Assembly: GCF_021390495.1 (NCBI RefSeq)
Contig: NZ_JAJEJP010000002.1
Location: forward strand, 2,170,001-2,234,000
Reading direction: 5' to 3'
Source: Paraburkholderia sp. ZP32-5
GTDB taxonomy: Bacteria; Pseudomonadota; Gammaproteobacteria; Burkholderiales; Burkholderiaceae
DNA length: 64,000 bases
Positions 25,366-37,098 of this stretch are shown in pieces. The notes beneath the pieces were generated by a model. It worked only from the letters and a program-made list of their open reading frames with translations. It searched no databases and had not been told where the DNA came from. A program made the translations under genes and the position numbers. The first letter of the stretch is position 1; each line of letters opens with the position of its first letter.

Positions 25366-27450
25366 TTAGCGACCGCCGTGCGCGACGCGGCGTGCTTCGT
25401 CGACCAGCGCCTGCGTGTTCAGCTTGAAATACTCGAACAGCGCGGCGGCGGGCGCCGATTCGCCGAACGTATCGATGCCGACCACGCCGCCTTCGAGCCC
25501 GACATATTGCCGCCAGAACGCGCGCACGCCTGCTTCGATCGCGACGCGCCGCACGTCCGGCGGCAGCACCGCGTCGCGCCACTCGCGCGGCTGGCGGTCG
25601 AACACACTGGTGGACGGCATCGACACCACGCGCGCGGCGATGCCGGCGGCCGCGAGCGGCGCGACCGCATCGAGTGCGAGCGCGACTTCGGAACCGGTCG
25701 CAATCAGCACGATCCGCACGGGTTGTTGATGTGCTGAGTCGGCCGCCCAGTCGCGCAGCACATAAGCGCCGCGCGCGATGTCGGCGATCTGCGCGGCCGA
25801 CCGCGTGACGAACGGCAGGTTCTGCCGGCTCAGCAACAGACACGAAGGGCCGTCCCGCTCGACCGCGCTGATCCATGCCCGCGCGGTTTCGACGGTGTCG
25901 CACGGACGCCAGACGTCGAGCCCCGGAATCAGCCGCAGACTTGCCGCATGTTCGACGGCCTGGTGGGTCGGGCCGTCTTCGCCGAGACCGATCGAGTCGT
26001 GCGTGAACACGAAGATCGCGCGCGTTTTCATCAGCGCGGCCATCCGCAATGCGTTGCGCGAATAGTCGGAGAACGTCAGGAAGGTGCCGCCGAACGGCAG
26101 ATAGCCGCGATGCAGCGCGATGCCGTTCATCGCCGCGCTCATGCCGAATTCGCGCACGCCATAGTGCAGATAGTTGCCGCCGCGCAGGCCGTGACTATCG
26201 TTGTTCTTGTTGTCACCGTCGTTCTCGCCGTCGACACGAACCTCGACCGCGCCGGGCCAATCAGTCAGGTTCGAGCCGGTCAGATCCGCCGAGCCGCCGA
26301 GCATTTCCGGCAGGCTACGCGCGAGCGCGGCGATCGCCTTTTGCGAAGCCTTGCGCGTCGCCACCGACTCACCCGCGACATCCGCATCGCGCAGCAGCGC
26401 GTGCACCGTGTCGTGCCAATGCGCGGGCAGCCCGCCCTGCGTGCGCCGCTCGAATTCGGCCGCCTCGCCCGGATAGCGCTTGCGATAGGCATCGAAACGC
26501 GCGCGCCAGTCCGCTTCGGCGGCGGCGCCGCGCTCGTTCGCGTCGAAGCGCGCGCGGACCTCGTCCGGAATCACGAACGGCGGATAGGTCCAGCCGAGCG
26601 CGCGCCGCGTGCGTTCGACTTCGTCCGCGCCGAGCGGCGCGCCGTGCACGTCGTGCGTACCGGCCTTCGACGGCGCGCCCTGGCCGATCACCGTGCGGCA
26701 GCAGATCAGCGTCGGCCGGTCGCTCGCGCGCGCCGCGTGCAACGCGCGATCGACCGCGTCGACGTCGTGGCCATCCACGTCGCGCACCACGTGCCAGCCA
26801 TAGGCCGCGAAGCGCGCGGGCGTATCGTCGGCGAACCACTGCGCGACGTGGCCGTCGATCGAAATGCCGTTGTCGTCGTACAGCACCGTCAGCTTGTCGA
26901 GTTTCAGCGTGCCCGCAAGCGATGCCGCTTCGTGCGAGACGCCTTCCATCAGGCAGCCGTCACCGGCGAACACATAGGTGCGGTGATCGACGATCCGCTG
27001 GCCGGGTCGGTTGAATTCGCGCGCGAGCAATGCCTCGGCGAGGGCCATGCCGACCCCGTTCGCGAGACCTTGCCCAAGCGGCCCGGTGGTCGTTTCGACG
27101 CCGGGCGTCACGCCCACCTCCGGGTGCCCCGGCGTTTTGCTATGCAACTGCCGAAAGCGCTTCAATTCATCGATGGGCAGGTCGTAGCCGGTCAGATGCA
27201 GCAACCCGTACAGCAGCATCGAGCCGTGTCCGTTCGACAGGATGAAGCGGTCGCGATCGGGCCACGCCGGATTACGCGGATTGTGCTTCAGATGCCGGTC
27301 CCACAACGCGACCGCGATCTCGGCCATGCCGAGCGGCATGCCGGGATGCCCCGATTTCGCCGCTTCCACCGCGTCGATCGCGAGCATCCGCAGCGCGTCG
27401 GCCATCCGGCGGGTGGCGGGATCGGTCAGCGATTGAGCCACTGCACTCAT
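25366..27450 (-). CDS. cbbT: Transketolase
   Basis: 694 residues, full family length. Conserved parts: [36 protein letters not shown], the thiamine-diphosphate motif [18 protein letters not shown] and [19 protein letters not shown] short Asp/Asn-rich insertion ([13 protein letters not shown], about residue 408) is unusual. It moves two-carbon units in the Calvin cycle. It is in the middle of the cbb operon, with 82 bp before it. Confidence 0.96.
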   Translation of the reverse strand: MSAVAQSLTDPATRRMADALRMLAIDAVEAAKSGHPGMPLGMAEIAVALWDRHLKHNPRNPAWPDRDRFILSNGHGSMLLYGLLHLTGYDLPIDELKRFRQLHSKTPGHPEVGVTPGVETTTGPLGQGLANGVGMALAEALLAREFNRPGQRIVDHRTYVFAGDGCLMEGVSHEAASLAGTLKLDKLTVLYDDNGISIDGHVAQWFADDTPARFAAYGWHVVRDVDGHDVDAVDRALHAARASDRPTLICCRTVIGQGAPSKAGTHDVHGAPLGADEVERTRRALGWTYPPFVIPDEVRARFDANERGAAAEADWRARFDAYRKRYPGEAAEFERRTQGGLPAHWHDTVHALLRDADVAGESVATRKASQKAIAALARSLPEMLGGSADLTGSNLTDWPGAVEVRVDGENDGDNKNNDSHGLRGGNYLHYGVREFGMSAAMNGIALHRGYLPFGGTFLTFSDYSRNALRMAALMKTRAIFVFTHDSIGLGEDGPTHQAVEHAASLRLIPGLDVWRPCDTVETARAWISAVERDGPSCLLLSRQNLPFVTRSAAQIADIARGAYVLRDWAADSAHQQPVRIVLIATGSEVALALDAVAPLAAAGIAARVVSMPSTSVFDRQPREWRDAVLPPDVRRVAIEAGVRAFWRQYVGLEGGVVGIDTFGESAPAAALFEYFKLNTQALVDEARRVAHGGR

Positions 27451-27532
27451 CGAATCTCTCCTTTGCGAAATGAACGTCGGGCATGCATTAGGCGCGCATC
27501 GGGCACAACAGCGCGCGGATCTCAGACCGATA

Positions 27533-28405
27533 TCAGGCTCGCGCGCGCCGGTCGATCAGTTGCAGAATCATCGGCGTGAAGATCAGTTGCATCGCGAGTC
27601 CCATCTTGCCGCCCGGCACGACGATCACATTCGGGCGCGACATGAACGAGTCGTGCAGCATCGTCAGCAGATACTGAAAGTCGATCCCCTTCGGCCGCGC
27701 GAAGCGGATCACGACGAAGCTCTCGTCCGGCTGCGGAATCTCACGGGCGATAAACGGATTCGACGTGTCCACCGTCGGCACGCGCTGAAAATTCACATGC
27801 GTGCGCGAGAACTGCGGGCAGATGTAGTTCACGTAGTCCGGCATGCGCCGCAGAATCGTGTCGACCACCGCTTCGTGCGTGTAGCCGCGCATCGTCTGAT
27901 CGCGGTGCAGCTTCTGGATCCATTCGAGGTTGATGATCGGCACGACACCGATCAGCAGATCCGCGTGCCGCGCGATATCCACCTTGTCGGTCACGGCCGC
28001 GCCGTGCAGCCCCTCGTAGAACATCAGGTCGGTGTCGGGCGCGACGTCCTCCCATGGCGTGAAGGTGCCGCCGTCCTGTTTGTACAGCACCGCTTCGCCG
28101 GCATCGTGCACATAGTGGCGAAACTGGCCGCTGCCGCTTTCTCCATAGCTCGTGAACAGCGCCTCCAGCTCTTCGAGCAGATTCGCTTCCGGGCCGAAAT
28201 GGCTGAAATTCGACACGCCGTCGCGTTCGCGTTCCTGCATCGCCGCGCGCATGCCGTTGCGGTCGTAGCGATGGAACGCGTCGCCTTCGACGATCTGCGC
28301 GTTGATGTGCTCGCGTCTGAAGATATGCATGAAGCTCTTCATGACGGTGGTGGTGCCCGCGCCGCTGGAGCCGGTCACCGCGATGATCGGATGTTTGACT
28401 GACAT
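27533..28405 (-). CDS. cbbP: Phosphoribulokinase
   Basis: 290 residues from ATG 28405. The P-loop is [17 protein letters not shown] (about residues 9-25), in the form used by proteobacterial phosphoribulokinases, and the product-binding [17 protein letters not shown] follows at about residue 131. It makes ribulose 1,5-bisphosphate from ribulose 5-phosphate and ATP, a Calvin-specific step. It lies between cbbF and cbbT as in many betaproteobacteria. Confidence 0.96.
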   Translation of the reverse strand: MSVKHPIIAVTGSSGAGTTTVMKSFMHIFRREHINAQIVEGDAFHRYDRNGMRAAMQERERDGVSNFSHFGPEANLLEELEALFTSYGESGSGQFRHYVHDAGEAVLYKQDGGTFTPWEDVAPDTDLMFYEGLHGAAVTDKVDIARHADLLIGVVPIINLEWIQKLHRDQTMRGYTHEAVVDTILRRMPDYVNYICPQFSRTHVNFQRVPTVDTSNPFIAREIPQPDESFVVIRFARPKGIDFQYLLTMLHDSFMSRPNVIVVPGGKMGLAMQLIFTPMILQLIDRRARA

Positions 28406-28520
28406 GCGTTTGTCTCCGGATGACTGTGTTCTGTGCGCTGTCGTTGTCGCATCGGCGAGTGGTGGCCGCGCGAGCGAGCCGTGCTCGATCTCCCGCCGGC
28501 CCACTCAACCGCACCGCGCT

Positions 28521-29642
28521 TCAAGCGGTAAAGTCGGGCAAAAACAGCGAGCGCGTGCCGAATAGCGGCGACGTAAAGGGCTTGTCCTCGCCGCGGTCGT
28601 ATTCACCGTGATAGCGCGCGATGCGCTCCACCTCGTTCTTCGAGCCGAGGATCACCGGCACGCGGCCATGCAGCGAACGCGGACGGACGTCGAGAATGCG
28701 CTCGCGCCCAGTGATCGACAGACCGCCTGCCTGCTCAATCAGAAAGCTCATCGGGTTCGCCTCGTAGAGCAGCCGCAAGCGCCCTTCCATTGCGGGCGTT
28801 TTCGAATCGCGCGGGTACATGAACACGCCGCCGCGCATCAGGATGCGATGCACTTCCGCGACCATCGACGCGATCCAGCGCATATTGAAGTCGCGCGCGC
28901 GGCAGCCGCTGCGCCCGTCCTTGCATTCCTGTACATAGCGACGCACCGGCGGTTCCCAGAAGCGCTCGTTCGATGCGTTGATCGCGAATTCGGCGGTATC
29001 GTCGGGAATCCGGATATTCGAATGCGTGAGCACGAAATTGCCGATCTCGCGCTCCAGCGTGAAGCCGTGCGTGCCGTTGCCGACCGACAGCACCAGCATC
29101 GTCGATGGTCCATACACCGCGTAGCCGGCCGCGACCTGTTCGCAGCCGGGGCGCAGAAACGCGGCCTCGCAAGCCGCCGCTTCCATGCCTTCCGCGCATT
29201 GGGCCGATTCGCCCACGCGCAGCACCGAGAAGATCGACCCGACCACACCATTGATGTCGATATTCGACGAGCCATCGAGCGGATCGAATGCGAGCAGATA
29301 CTCGCCGCGCGGGTACTCGGACGGAATCGCGTACACGTGCTCCATTTCCTCGGACACCATCGCCGCGAGCAGCCCGTCCCATTCGCATTGCTGCACGAAG
29401 ATTTCGTTGGTCGCGACGTCGAGCTTTTTCTGCTCCTCGCCGTGCGTGTTGACGGTTTGCGCGGAGCCGTAGTTGCCGCCGAGCGCGCCTTTGGTCAGCA
29501 TCGCCGAGATCGATTTGATCGCTGCGGCCACATCGATCAGCAACGCCGACAGTCCCGCCGTTTCCGGCGCGCCGGTGCAACCGGGCTGGCGATCGAGCGT
29601 GTCGATCAGGAATTTCGAAAGTGTCGTGCGTCCGTCCTGCAT
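28521..29642 (-). CDS. cbbF: Fructose-1,6-bisphosphatase class I
   Basis: 373 residues. The metal and substrate motif [20 protein letters not shown] (about residues 118-137) is intact, as is the late [20 protein letters not shown]. In chemoautotroph operons this enzyme also acts on sedoheptulose 1,7-bisphosphate; no separate SBPase gene is present, so dual activity is likely here. It is 27 bp downstream of cbbX and 115 bp before cbbP. Confidence 0.95.
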   Translation of the reverse strand: MQDGRTTLSKFLIDTLDRQPGCTGAPETAGLSALLIDVAAAIKSISAMLTKGALGGNYGSAQTVNTHGEEQKKLDVATNEIFVQQCEWDGLLAAMVSEEMEHVYAIPSEYPRGEYLLAFDPLDGSSNIDINGVVGSIFSVLRVGESAQCAEGMEAAACEAAFLRPGCEQVAAGYAVYGPSTMLVLSVGNGTHGFTLEREIGNFVLTHSNIRIPDDTAEFAINASNERFWEPPVRRYVQECKDGRSGCRARDFNMRWIASMVAEVHRILMRGGVFMYPRDSKTPAMEGRLRLLYEANPMSFLIEQAGGLSITGRERILDVRPRSLHGRVPVILGSKNEVERIARYHGEYDRGEDKPFTSPLFGTRSLFLPDFTA

Positions 29643-29669
29643 GGCGTTCTCCCTGGAAGATGTTTTGGT

Positions 29670-30704
29670 TCACGCGGACGGCGCAGTCGCGGTGCGCGCC
29701 GCTTCTAACGGCGGCGGCGGCGACGATGACGATGACGACGGCTCATCGAATACGCGGCTCGCGCGCACGTCGGCGGCGTCGATCAGCGTCAGCGTCGCGG
29801 CGTCGATCGGCTGGCCGCCCTGCAATGCGCTCGCGAACAAACGGTTCGCCTGGCGCAGCCGCGCGCGGTCGAGCGCGTTGCGCACCGAGCGCGCATTGGC
29901 GAAGTTCGGCTGACGGATGCGCCGCGCCAGATAATCGGCGAACGCGCGTTGCGATGCGGCATCGAAGCGGTAATGCATCGTGTCGAGCATGCGCGCGGCG
30001 ATGTCGAGCAGTTCCGTTTCACTGTAATCGGGGAACGTGATGTGATGCGCGATCCGCGAACGGAAACCCGGATTGCTCTCGAAGAACACTTCCATCCGCG
30101 ACGCGTAGCCGGCCAGAATCACGACCAGATCGCTGCGCTGGTTCTCCATCGTCTGCAACAGGATTTCGATCGCTTCCTGGCCGTAGTCGCGCTCGTTTTC
30201 CGGGCGATACAGGTAATACGCTTCGTCGATGAACAGCACGCCGCCCATCGCGCGCTTCAGTACATCGCGCGTTTTCGGCGCGGTATGACCGATGTACTGG
30301 CCGACCAGATCGTCACGCGTGACCGAGACCAGATGATTGCGACGGATATAGCCGAGCCGGTGCAGCACCTCGGCCATACGCAACGCGACCGTTGTCTTGC
30401 CGGTGCCGGGGTTGCCGGAGAAGCACATATGCAGCGTCGGCGCGCCGCCGGCGAGGCCGAGCGAAGCGCGCGCGCGTTCGACCAGCAGATGCGCGGCGAC
30501 CTCGCGAATGCGGGTCTTGACCGGCGCGAGCCCGGCCAGATCGCGATCGAGTTCGGCGAGCACGTCGCTGATACCGGAGTCGCGATACAGCGCGGCCAGA
30601 TCGACCTGGGGCGCGGGCTGGGATGCCTGCTGCGCGGCACGCGCATCACCGGTTTGCGTGGCGGACGGCGAGAGGGCGTCCGCGATGGCAGTATCGTCTG
30701 TCAT
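29670..30704 (-). CDS. cbbX: Red-type RuBisCO activase CbbX
   Basis: 344 residues, AAA+ family. Walker A is GNPGTGKT (residues 97-104), Walker [14 protein letters not shown] (about 151-163). CbbX removes inhibitory sugar phosphates from red-type form I RuBisCO and is encoded next to it, as here (94 bp after cbbS). The carboxy tail has a run of Ser and Pro encoded by a simple repeat and is about 30 residues longer than usual; the amino end has a Gln/Ala-rich leader. Confidence 0.95.
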   Translation of the reverse strand: MTDDTAIADALSPSATQTGDARAAQQASQPAPQVDLAALYRDSGISDVLAELDRDLAGLAPVKTRIREVAAHLLVERARASLGLAGGAPTLHMCFSGNPGTGKTTVALRMAEVLHRLGYIRRNHLVSVTRDDLVGQYIGHTAPKTRDVLKRAMGGVLFIDEAYYLYRPENERDYGQEAIEILLQTMENQRSDLVVILAGYASRMEVFFESNPGFRSRIAHHITFPDYSETELLDIAARMLDTMHYRFDAASQRAFADYLARRIRQPNFANARSVRNALDRARLRQANRLFASALQGGQPIDAATLTLIDAADVRASRVFDEPSSSSSSPPPPLEAARTATAPSA

Positions 30705-30798
30705 GGTTCCTCCTTGCGATGCGCCGGCCGTTCGTCAGGTGTCACCTGGCCCGTTGCGAATCGCCGGATGCTGGATGCTTCGCTGAGACCGGCTCGGG

Positions 30799-31227
30799 TT
30801 AGCTGGCCGGGCCGTAACGCTCGCCCGCCGGCCGGTCGCCCGCATAGCTGGACAGGCTGTAGCGCTGCGTGCGCCCCGGCGCGTCCTGGCGCGTCAGACG
30901 GAAGCCCGGCTCGACGTCCGGCCGGTTGACGATGAACGACAGCCGCATCGTCTCGAACGTGCGCACCGAATCGAACGCATTGACCTTGATGTAGTACTGC
31001 GGACGCGCTTCGCGGCAGGCCTTCACTTCCTGCAACACGCCGGCCGCGTCGCGCAGATCGAACATCGGCAGCCCCCACATTTCCCAGTACGTGTTGCGCG
31101 GATGCGGGTCGTCGGTGAATTCGACCGAACATGCCCAGCCCTGGCGCAACGCATAGTCGATCTGCAAGCCGATTTCCTCGTCGGTCAGCTCCGGCAGAAA
31201 GGAGAACGTTCCTTGTGTAATGCGCAT
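30799..31227 (-). CDS. cbbS: RuBisCO small subunit, form I red-type
   Basis: 142 residues from ATG 31227, opening [19 protein letters not shown] as in red-type (form IC/ID) small subunits. The carboxy extension after about residue 110, typical of this form, is present. It associates with CbbL in the L8S8 enzyme. The gene lies 158 bp after cbbL, a rather long gap that contains a strong hairpin (31302-31321). Confidence 0.96.
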   Translation of the reverse strand: MRITQGTFSFLPELTDEEIGLQIDYALRQGWACSVEFTDDPHPRNTYWEMWGLPMFDLRDAAGVLQEVKACREARPQYYIKVNAFDSVRTFETMRLSFIVNRPDVEPGFRLTRQDAPGRTQRYSLSSYAGDRPAGERYGPAS

Positions 31228-31301
31228 GACGAACCTCGTTGATGAATATCGCTGGATGTCACTGAATATCGCGGCGAAAAACGGCGTCGACGGTGCCCCC
31301 G

Positions 31302-31321
31302 CGCGATGCCGTTGCATCGCG
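31302..31321 (-). promoter_or_regulatory. Intercistronic hairpin between cbbL and cbbS
   Basis: CGCGATGC-CGTT-GCATCGCG: eight perfect pairs and a 4-nt loop, in the middle of the 158-bp cbbL-cbbS gap. No T-run follows. It probably stabilises or segments the mRNA. Short direct repeats TGAATATCGC (31242 and 31263) lie beside it. Confidence 0.5.
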
Positions 31322-31385
31322 TTGCGAGTTGCCTTTTATGAAGCTGCTCGTGAAGCTGCCAGCCGTCGCCGCGATTCGATAAAAC

Positions 31386-33248
<1,863 letters not shown>

Positions 33249-33272
33249 TCATTTCGTGCCGTCGGCACACGT

Positions 33273-33288
33273 GGGCATGGAGCTTGCG
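33273..33288 (+). promoter_or_regulatory. Putative sigma-54 promoter of pqqA
   Basis: GGGCATGGAGCTTGCG: GG (33274-33275) and GC (33286-33287) with 10-nt spacing and a canonical TTGC. The 14-base core GGCATGGAGCTTGC is identical to the one upstream of fhcB. Predicted start near 33299, leader about 69 nt. Confidence 0.65.
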
Positions 33289-33309
33289 TAATGCCGGCTG
33301 CCGTCGCAA

Positions 33310-33326
33310 CCCGGCATCATGCCGGG
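33310..33326. promoter_or_regulatory. Perfect palindrome in the pqqA leader
   Basis: CCCGGCAT-C-ATGCCGGG, eight-base arms, just after the predicted start of the pqqA transcript. A further ATGCCGG at 33291 could compete for the left arm. It could be a repressor operator or a leader hairpin. Confidence 0.45.
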
Positions 33327-33367
33327 CCGGCGGCGCAACGCTGTTTCAACCTGTGGAGGAAGCACGT

Positions 33368-33442
33368 ATGCAATGGACGACTCCGAGCTATACCGACGTA
33401 CGCCTCGGTTTTGAAATCGTGATGTATGTCGCTACGCGTTAA
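33368..33442 (+). CDS. pqqA: PQQ precursor peptide PqqA
   Basis: A 24-residue peptide beginning MQWTTPSYTDVRLGFE, with Glu16 and Tyr20 spaced ExxxY; these two side chains become the PQQ skeleton. A strong ribosome-binding site GGAGGAA ends 7 nt before the ATG. PqqE cross-links Glu and Tyr while PqqD presents the peptide. Unusually, the gene is 12.4 kb from pqqBCDE, and is followed by a terminator-like hairpin with a T-run. No second pqqA was seen near pqqB. Confidence 0.97.
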   Translation: MQWTTPSYTDVRLGFEIVMYVATR

Positions 33443-33452
33443 GCCCGCGATC

Positions 33453-33490
33453 GGGCCGCACGCCGCGGCCCCTTCACGGTTGGTTTTTTT
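33453..33490 (+). terminator. Terminator-like hairpin after pqqA
   Basis: GGGCCGC-ACGCC-GCGGCCC (33453-33471) followed 12 nt later by seven T (33484-33490). It would let the short pqqA message accumulate over the downstream DUF447 and mfnB genes, with some read-through. Confidence 0.65.
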
Positions 33491-33540
33491 CTTCACTTAA
33501 CCGGTCGGCCCCTCCGCTGTCGGGACACGCGTTACCAGCC

Positions 33541-34146
33541 ATGATCCACGAAACGATCGTTACCACGGCAGCGTGTGATGGCCGTCCACATATCGCGCCG
33601 ATGGGCGCGCGCTACGAGGGTGAGCGCATCATCCTCTCTCCTTTCCGTCCGTCCACGACGCTCGACAATATCGTTGCGTCGCGCGCGGCGGTTCTGAATT
33701 TCACCACCGACGTGCGCATCTTCGCGGGCTGCGTCACGCACTGCGCAACCGACTGGCCGACCGTGGCCGCGAGCCGCGTCGCCAGCGTGCGGCTTGTCGA
33801 ATCGCTCGCGCATGCCGAGCTCGAACTCGACGAACTGCGCGACGATGCGCAGCGCCCGGTGCTCTATATGAAATGCGTGCACCGCGAAAACCATGCGCCG
33901 TTCGCCGGTTTCAACCGCGCGCAATCGGCAGTGGTGGAAGGCGCGATTCTGGTGAGCCGGCTCTTTATGCTGCCGCCGGAAAAGATCGATAGCGAAATGG
34001 CGTATCTGCAAATCGCGATCGACAAGACCGCCGGCGAGCACGAGCGCACCGCATGGGGCTGGCTCGTCGCCGCGGTCGCGCGGCATCGCGCGAGTCTCGA
34101 AGCGTCGCCCAGTGCTAGCGGGCACGCCGCCGCTGTACATCATTGA
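33541..34146 (+). CDS. DUF447-family flavin-reductase-fold protein
   Basis: 201 residues, beginning MIHETIVTTAACDGRPHIAPMGARYEG, characteristic of DUF447, whose members have a split-barrel FMN-binding fold and occur with H4MPT and methanofuran genes in archaea and methylotrophs. The reaction is unknown. It lies between pqqA (98 bp) and mfnB (21 bp), in the same direction, so it likely belongs with methylofuran or H4MPT synthesis. Confidence 0.75.
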   Translation: MIHETIVTTAACDGRPHIAPMGARYEGERIILSPFRPSTTLDNIVASRAAVLNFTTDVRIFAGCVTHCATDWPTVAASRVASVRLVESLAHAELELDELRDDAQRPVLYMKCVHRENHAPFAGFNRAQSAVVEGAILVSRLFMLPPEKIDSEMAYLQIAIDKTAGEHERTAWGWLVAAVARHRASLEASPSASGHAAAVHH

Positions 34147-34167
34147 CCCGTTCCTCGGAGAATCCCG

Positions 34168-34908
34168 ATGACCGCATTGCTCGCGAGCGTTCGCTCGGAT
34201 GACGAAGCATTCGACGCCGCTCGCGCGGGCGCCGAACTGATCGACCTGAAAGAGCCGAACGACGGCGCGCTCGGCGGCCTTGCGATCGGCGACATCGCGA
34301 ACATTGCGCGGCAGTTGCGCGCGCGCTATCCGGTCAAGCCGATCAGCGCGGCGATCGGCGATGTGCCGGCCGATGCGGCCGACGAGATCGCCACGCGCGT
34401 GATCGAGGTCAGTGACGCGGGCGTCGACTATGTGAAAGTCGGCATCGCGCGCGGACCGGCCGCGCGGCGTTGCATCGAGCAGCTTGCCAGTTTGCCGGCC
34501 ACCGTCGTGCCGGTGCTGCTGTGCGACGGCGGCATGGACGACGACCTGGTCGCGCACACGGCCGCGCTCGGCTTTGCCGGTGTGATGTTCGATACCGCGA
34601 GCAAGGACGGCGGCACGCTGTTCGATCACGTCGATGTCGACACGCTCGCGCGCTGGTTGCGGCTCGCGCGCCAGCGCGGCGCGATGGTCGGCATCGCCGG
34701 CGCGCTCGGCTGGGCGCAACTCGCGCAGATCCGCGCGCTCGCGCCCGACGTGGCAGGTTTTCGCACCGCACTGTGCAGTGATGGAAGGCGGTCGCGGCTC
34801 GATCCGGAGCGCGTCGCGCAGTGGGCTAGCGCGTTGCATCGGCCGCTGGGTGGGCGTGGCGCGGGTGGGGATGCGGCGGTGGGTGTTGGAGATGCGGCGC
34901 GGCGGTGA
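34168..34908 (+). CDS. mfnB: (5-formylfuran-3-yl)methyl phosphate synthase
   Basis: 246 residues. The amino end MTALLASVRSDDEAFDAARAGAELIDLKEPNDGALGG carries the Schiff-base lysine in DLKEPNDG; the second conserved segment is DYVKVGIARG and the third GFAGVMFDTASKDGG. MfnB condenses two glyceraldehyde-3-phosphates to the furan ring of methanofuran; methylotrophs use it for methylofuran, the carrier of the Fhc complex encoded 5 kb away. The last 20 residues are Gly/Ala/Arg-rich. Confidence 0.88.
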   Translation: MTALLASVRSDDEAFDAARAGAELIDLKEPNDGALGGLAIGDIANIARQLRARYPVKPISAAIGDVPADAADEIATRVIEVSDAGVDYVKVGIARGPAARRCIEQLASLPATVVPVLLCDGGMDDDLVAHTAALGFAGVMFDTASKDGGTLFDHVDVDTLARWLRLARQRGAMVGIAGALGWAQLAQIRALAPDVAGFRTALCSDGRRSRLDPERVAQWASALHRPLGGRGAGGDAAVGVGDAARR

Positions 34909-34972
34909 AGCGATGGATCGATGAGAGGCGCGTCCGTTAGCGGCGCGCCGATCACACCGCTCGCCCAATCAT

Positions 34973-35563
34973 TCAGGCAACCGGAATATTCAGCAACCGG
35001 TCGCGCATCAGCGCCACATTATTCTTGTCGAACAGTTCGACCACATAGTTCGCATCGCTCACGTGGTCGACGAACTTGCCGTCGACGACCCCCGCCGCGG
35101 CCAGTGTCTCCAGCGGGTCGTCCGCGGCGATCGGGCAGGATTTCACGACGATCAGCCGCTCCGCGTTGAGCATCGTCGACAGCCACGCGGCGAGGCTGTC
35201 CGAGGTCGTGTCCCAGTTGCTCATCGCGTCGGGCGTGTCGCGCATCAGCGCGGTCGGCACCCACACGGCGACATGGCCGTCGCGCAGCGTGCGGCGGATC
35301 TTCGCCTCGCTCGACGCGAGCACGAGTTCCGGCGCCACCCCCTGCATCAGCAGCGCGTATTGCGTCATCGCGAGCAGACACATGTTGTGCGCGGCGAGAT
35401 CGTCGAAACGCCATTCATTCTGGTATTGCCGCACTTTGTCCGCGAAATCGCCGCCGCCGGGCACGATCACGACCCGTCCGCCGCCGACTTCGCATAGTTC
35501 GCCGAGCCAGTGGCGCAGCGCCGGGTCGTGACTCAGACTGCCTCCGATCTTGACCACCCACAT
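34973..35563 (-). CDS. Amino acid kinase family protein, MfnE-like
   Basis: 196 residues from ATG 35563. The amino-acid-kinase fold shows as MWVVKIGGSLSHDPALRHWL and VVIVPGGGDFADKVRQYQ. Such proteins in H4MPT clusters correspond to the kinase that adds a phosphate to aminomethylfuran-methyl phosphate (MfnE) in methanofuran synthesis. It is convergent with mfnB (64-bp gap) and has the MfnF- and MfnD-like genes upstream, which supports that role. The upstream open frame is the tandem repeat at 35721-35828, not coding. Confidence 0.72.
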   Translation of the reverse strand: MWVVKIGGSLSHDPALRHWLGELCEVGGGRVVIVPGGGDFADKVRQYQNEWRFDDLAAHNMCLLAMTQYALLMQGVAPELVLASSEAKIRRTLRDGHVAVWVPTALMRDTPDAMSNWDTTSDSLAAWLSTMLNAERLIVVKSCPIAADDPLETLAAAGVVDGKFVDHVSDANYVVELFDKNNVALMRDRLLNIPVA

Positions 35564-35720
35564 GACTGTTGTCCTCGCGTCCAGTTGAGTGCCCGGCTGG
35601 GTTCCGTCATGTTTCAAACCGCGTGCACGCTGCAATTCGCTTATTTCCCACCACACGGTCCTTTGTGCGCGTCCTTTCAGGCGACGACGCTTCGTGGATC
35701 GCTTGATACGCCCCGCATAG

Positions 35721-35828
35721 GTCCTTTCGCACTGCCCCTTCGCACTGCCCCTTCGTATAGCCCCTTCGTATACCCGCTTCGTACAGCCCTTTCGCACAGC
35801 CCCTCATTTAGCGCCCTTCCTACAGCCC
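35721..35828. repeat. Tandem array of eight degenerate 13-bp units
   Basis: Six units of exactly 13 bp such as GCCCCTTCGCACT and GCCCCTTCGTATA (35721-35798), then units of 12 and 14 bp, end just before the MfnF-like stop. The array lies in the 266-bp gap between the MfnF-like and MfnE-like genes. Both adjacent copies at 35747 and 35760 are identical, indicating recent slippage. Confidence 0.75.
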
Positions 35829-35829
35829 A

Positions 35830-37089
35830 TCACGCCGCACGCGACCCCACCCGCGCCGCCACCCGCCGCTCACCCCGCCGCCCCACCGGCAACTCACCCG
35901 CCGCCAGCAACGCGACCGCGACGCTCGGTGCGCATGTCGCCGCCCACCCGGCGCATTCGTCCGGCACGCCCGCCAGCGCGCCGAAGTCGATATAGCCGCG
36001 CGCCTCGTCGCGCGCGAGCGCGGTGACCAGAAACCGTCCGCAGCCGGCGCCGACCAGCGGCGCGCTGACGAGCGCCGGATGCGCGGCCACCACGCGCGCC
36101 AGATTCGCGCCGATTTCGCGCAACTGCAGCGCGCGCCAGCGCTGCGCGAAACCCAGCCACGCGCACTCGCTCGCTTCGTGCGCGTCGCGTCCGATCATGC
36201 GCGCGATTCGCGCACGACTTGCCGCCGGTGTCTTCGGTCCCTGGTCGGCGCTCGGCTGCACGTCGTGCAGCGGATCCAGTTCGCCGGTCAGCCGGTAGAC
36301 GTCGGCGGTCGTCGCAAACCATTCGTTCATCACGTTGACCGTGACGCCCGCGAATTCGATGCAATGCGCGACACCGCACAACGGCGTGCGCACCACGCCC
36401 TGATACACGAGTTCGCCAGTCGCGAGCCGGCCGGCATCGGTCGTGGCACGCGCGGCCACCTGGCCGTCGACGATCGGAATGATGTCGGTGGTCGTGCTGC
36501 CGATATCGATCAGCACCGCGTCCGCCACGCGGGTGCGAACCCAGTTCGCGGTGGCGAGCCAGTTCGCCGACGCGACATCACGCCAGCCGGCCGCGCAGTC
36601 ATCGGCGGCGAGCCAGCCGGTCTCGCCGGCATAAAAGCGCAACCGCGACGGCGCGCGCGTGGACGACTGCGCGCCAAGCCGCCGCGCGAGCGTGGCGACG
36701 ATCGCGCGCACGCCATCCGCGCGATCCGCGAACAGATCGACCATCTCGCCGGTCATCGTCACCGCGTGCCGCGCGGTGGCCGCGCGAGCCTGCGGCCAGC
36801 GTTCGAAAACGAGGCCGATCGTGGTCTCCAGATGGTCGAGCCCCTGCCACAGCGGACACGCCCATTGCGCGACATCGCGCACCGCGCCGCCATCGTCGGC
36901 CAGCGACACCTTCACATGCGCGCCACCGACGTCCCAGCCGAACACCGCCGCGGCGTCCGCAGCGTCGTTAGCTGCTCCACTAGCCGCTCCGGTCGCTGGT
37001 CCGTTTGCCGCTTCGTTCGCCGCTTTCACCGTTGCATTCGCCATTTCGTTTGCCACCTCATTGCCACCTCGTCGCCATCTGATGGCCAC
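35830..37089 (-). CDS. H4MPT-linked C1 pathway protein, hydantoinase/oxoprolinase fold (MfnF-like)
   Basis: 419 residues from the first ATG; ATG 37044 is equally possible. The ASKHA fold starts at VFGWDVGGAHVKVSLAD (about residue 49) and continues with VLIDIGSTTTDIIPI (about 191). This matches the family called probable H4MPT-linked C1 transfer pathway protein; to my recollection the archaeal member MfnF joins the furan unit to glutamyl-tyramine. The first 48 residues are an Ala/Asn repeat (ANEV, ANEM, ANEA, ANGP) encoded by a 12-bp periodic sequence and probably dispensable. Confidence 0.72.
   Translation of the reverse strand: MAIRWRRGGNEVANEMANATVKAANEAANGPATGAASGAANDAADAAAVFGWDVGGAHVKVSLADDGGAVRDVAQWACPLWQGLDHLETTIGLVFERWPQARAATARHAVTMTGEMVDLFADRADGVRAIVATLARRLGAQSSTRAPSRLRFYAGETGWLAADDCAAGWRDVASANWLATANWVRTRVADAVLIDIGSTTTDIIPIVDGQVAARATTDAGRLATGELVYQGVVRTPLCGVAHCIEFAGVTVNVMNEWFATTADVYRLTGELDPLHDVQPSADQGPKTPAASRARIARMIGRDAHEASECAWLGFAQRWRALQLREIGANLARVVAAHPALVSAPLVGAGCGRFLVTALARDEARGYIDFGALAGVPDECAGWAATCAPSVAVALLAAGELPVGRRGERRVAARVGSRAA
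36949..37065 (-). repeat. 12-bp periodic repeat inside the 5' end of the MfnF-like gene
   Basis: Encodes repeated Ala-Asn-containing blocks (residues about 9-47). The DNA repeats units like GGTGGCAATGA and GCGGCGAACGA. It suggests repeat slippage has lengthened the coding sequence at its 5' end. Confidence 0.6.
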
Positions 37090-37098
37090 CTAACACAC

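Noticed and set aside
24281..25903. Aldolase frame extended into cbbT
   Set aside because: The extension is an off-frame, Arg-rich reading of the transketolase gene; the real start is 25318.
35721..35828. Possible CRISPR array
   Set aside because: Units of 12-14 bp with no spacers and no cas genes; a simple tandem repeat.
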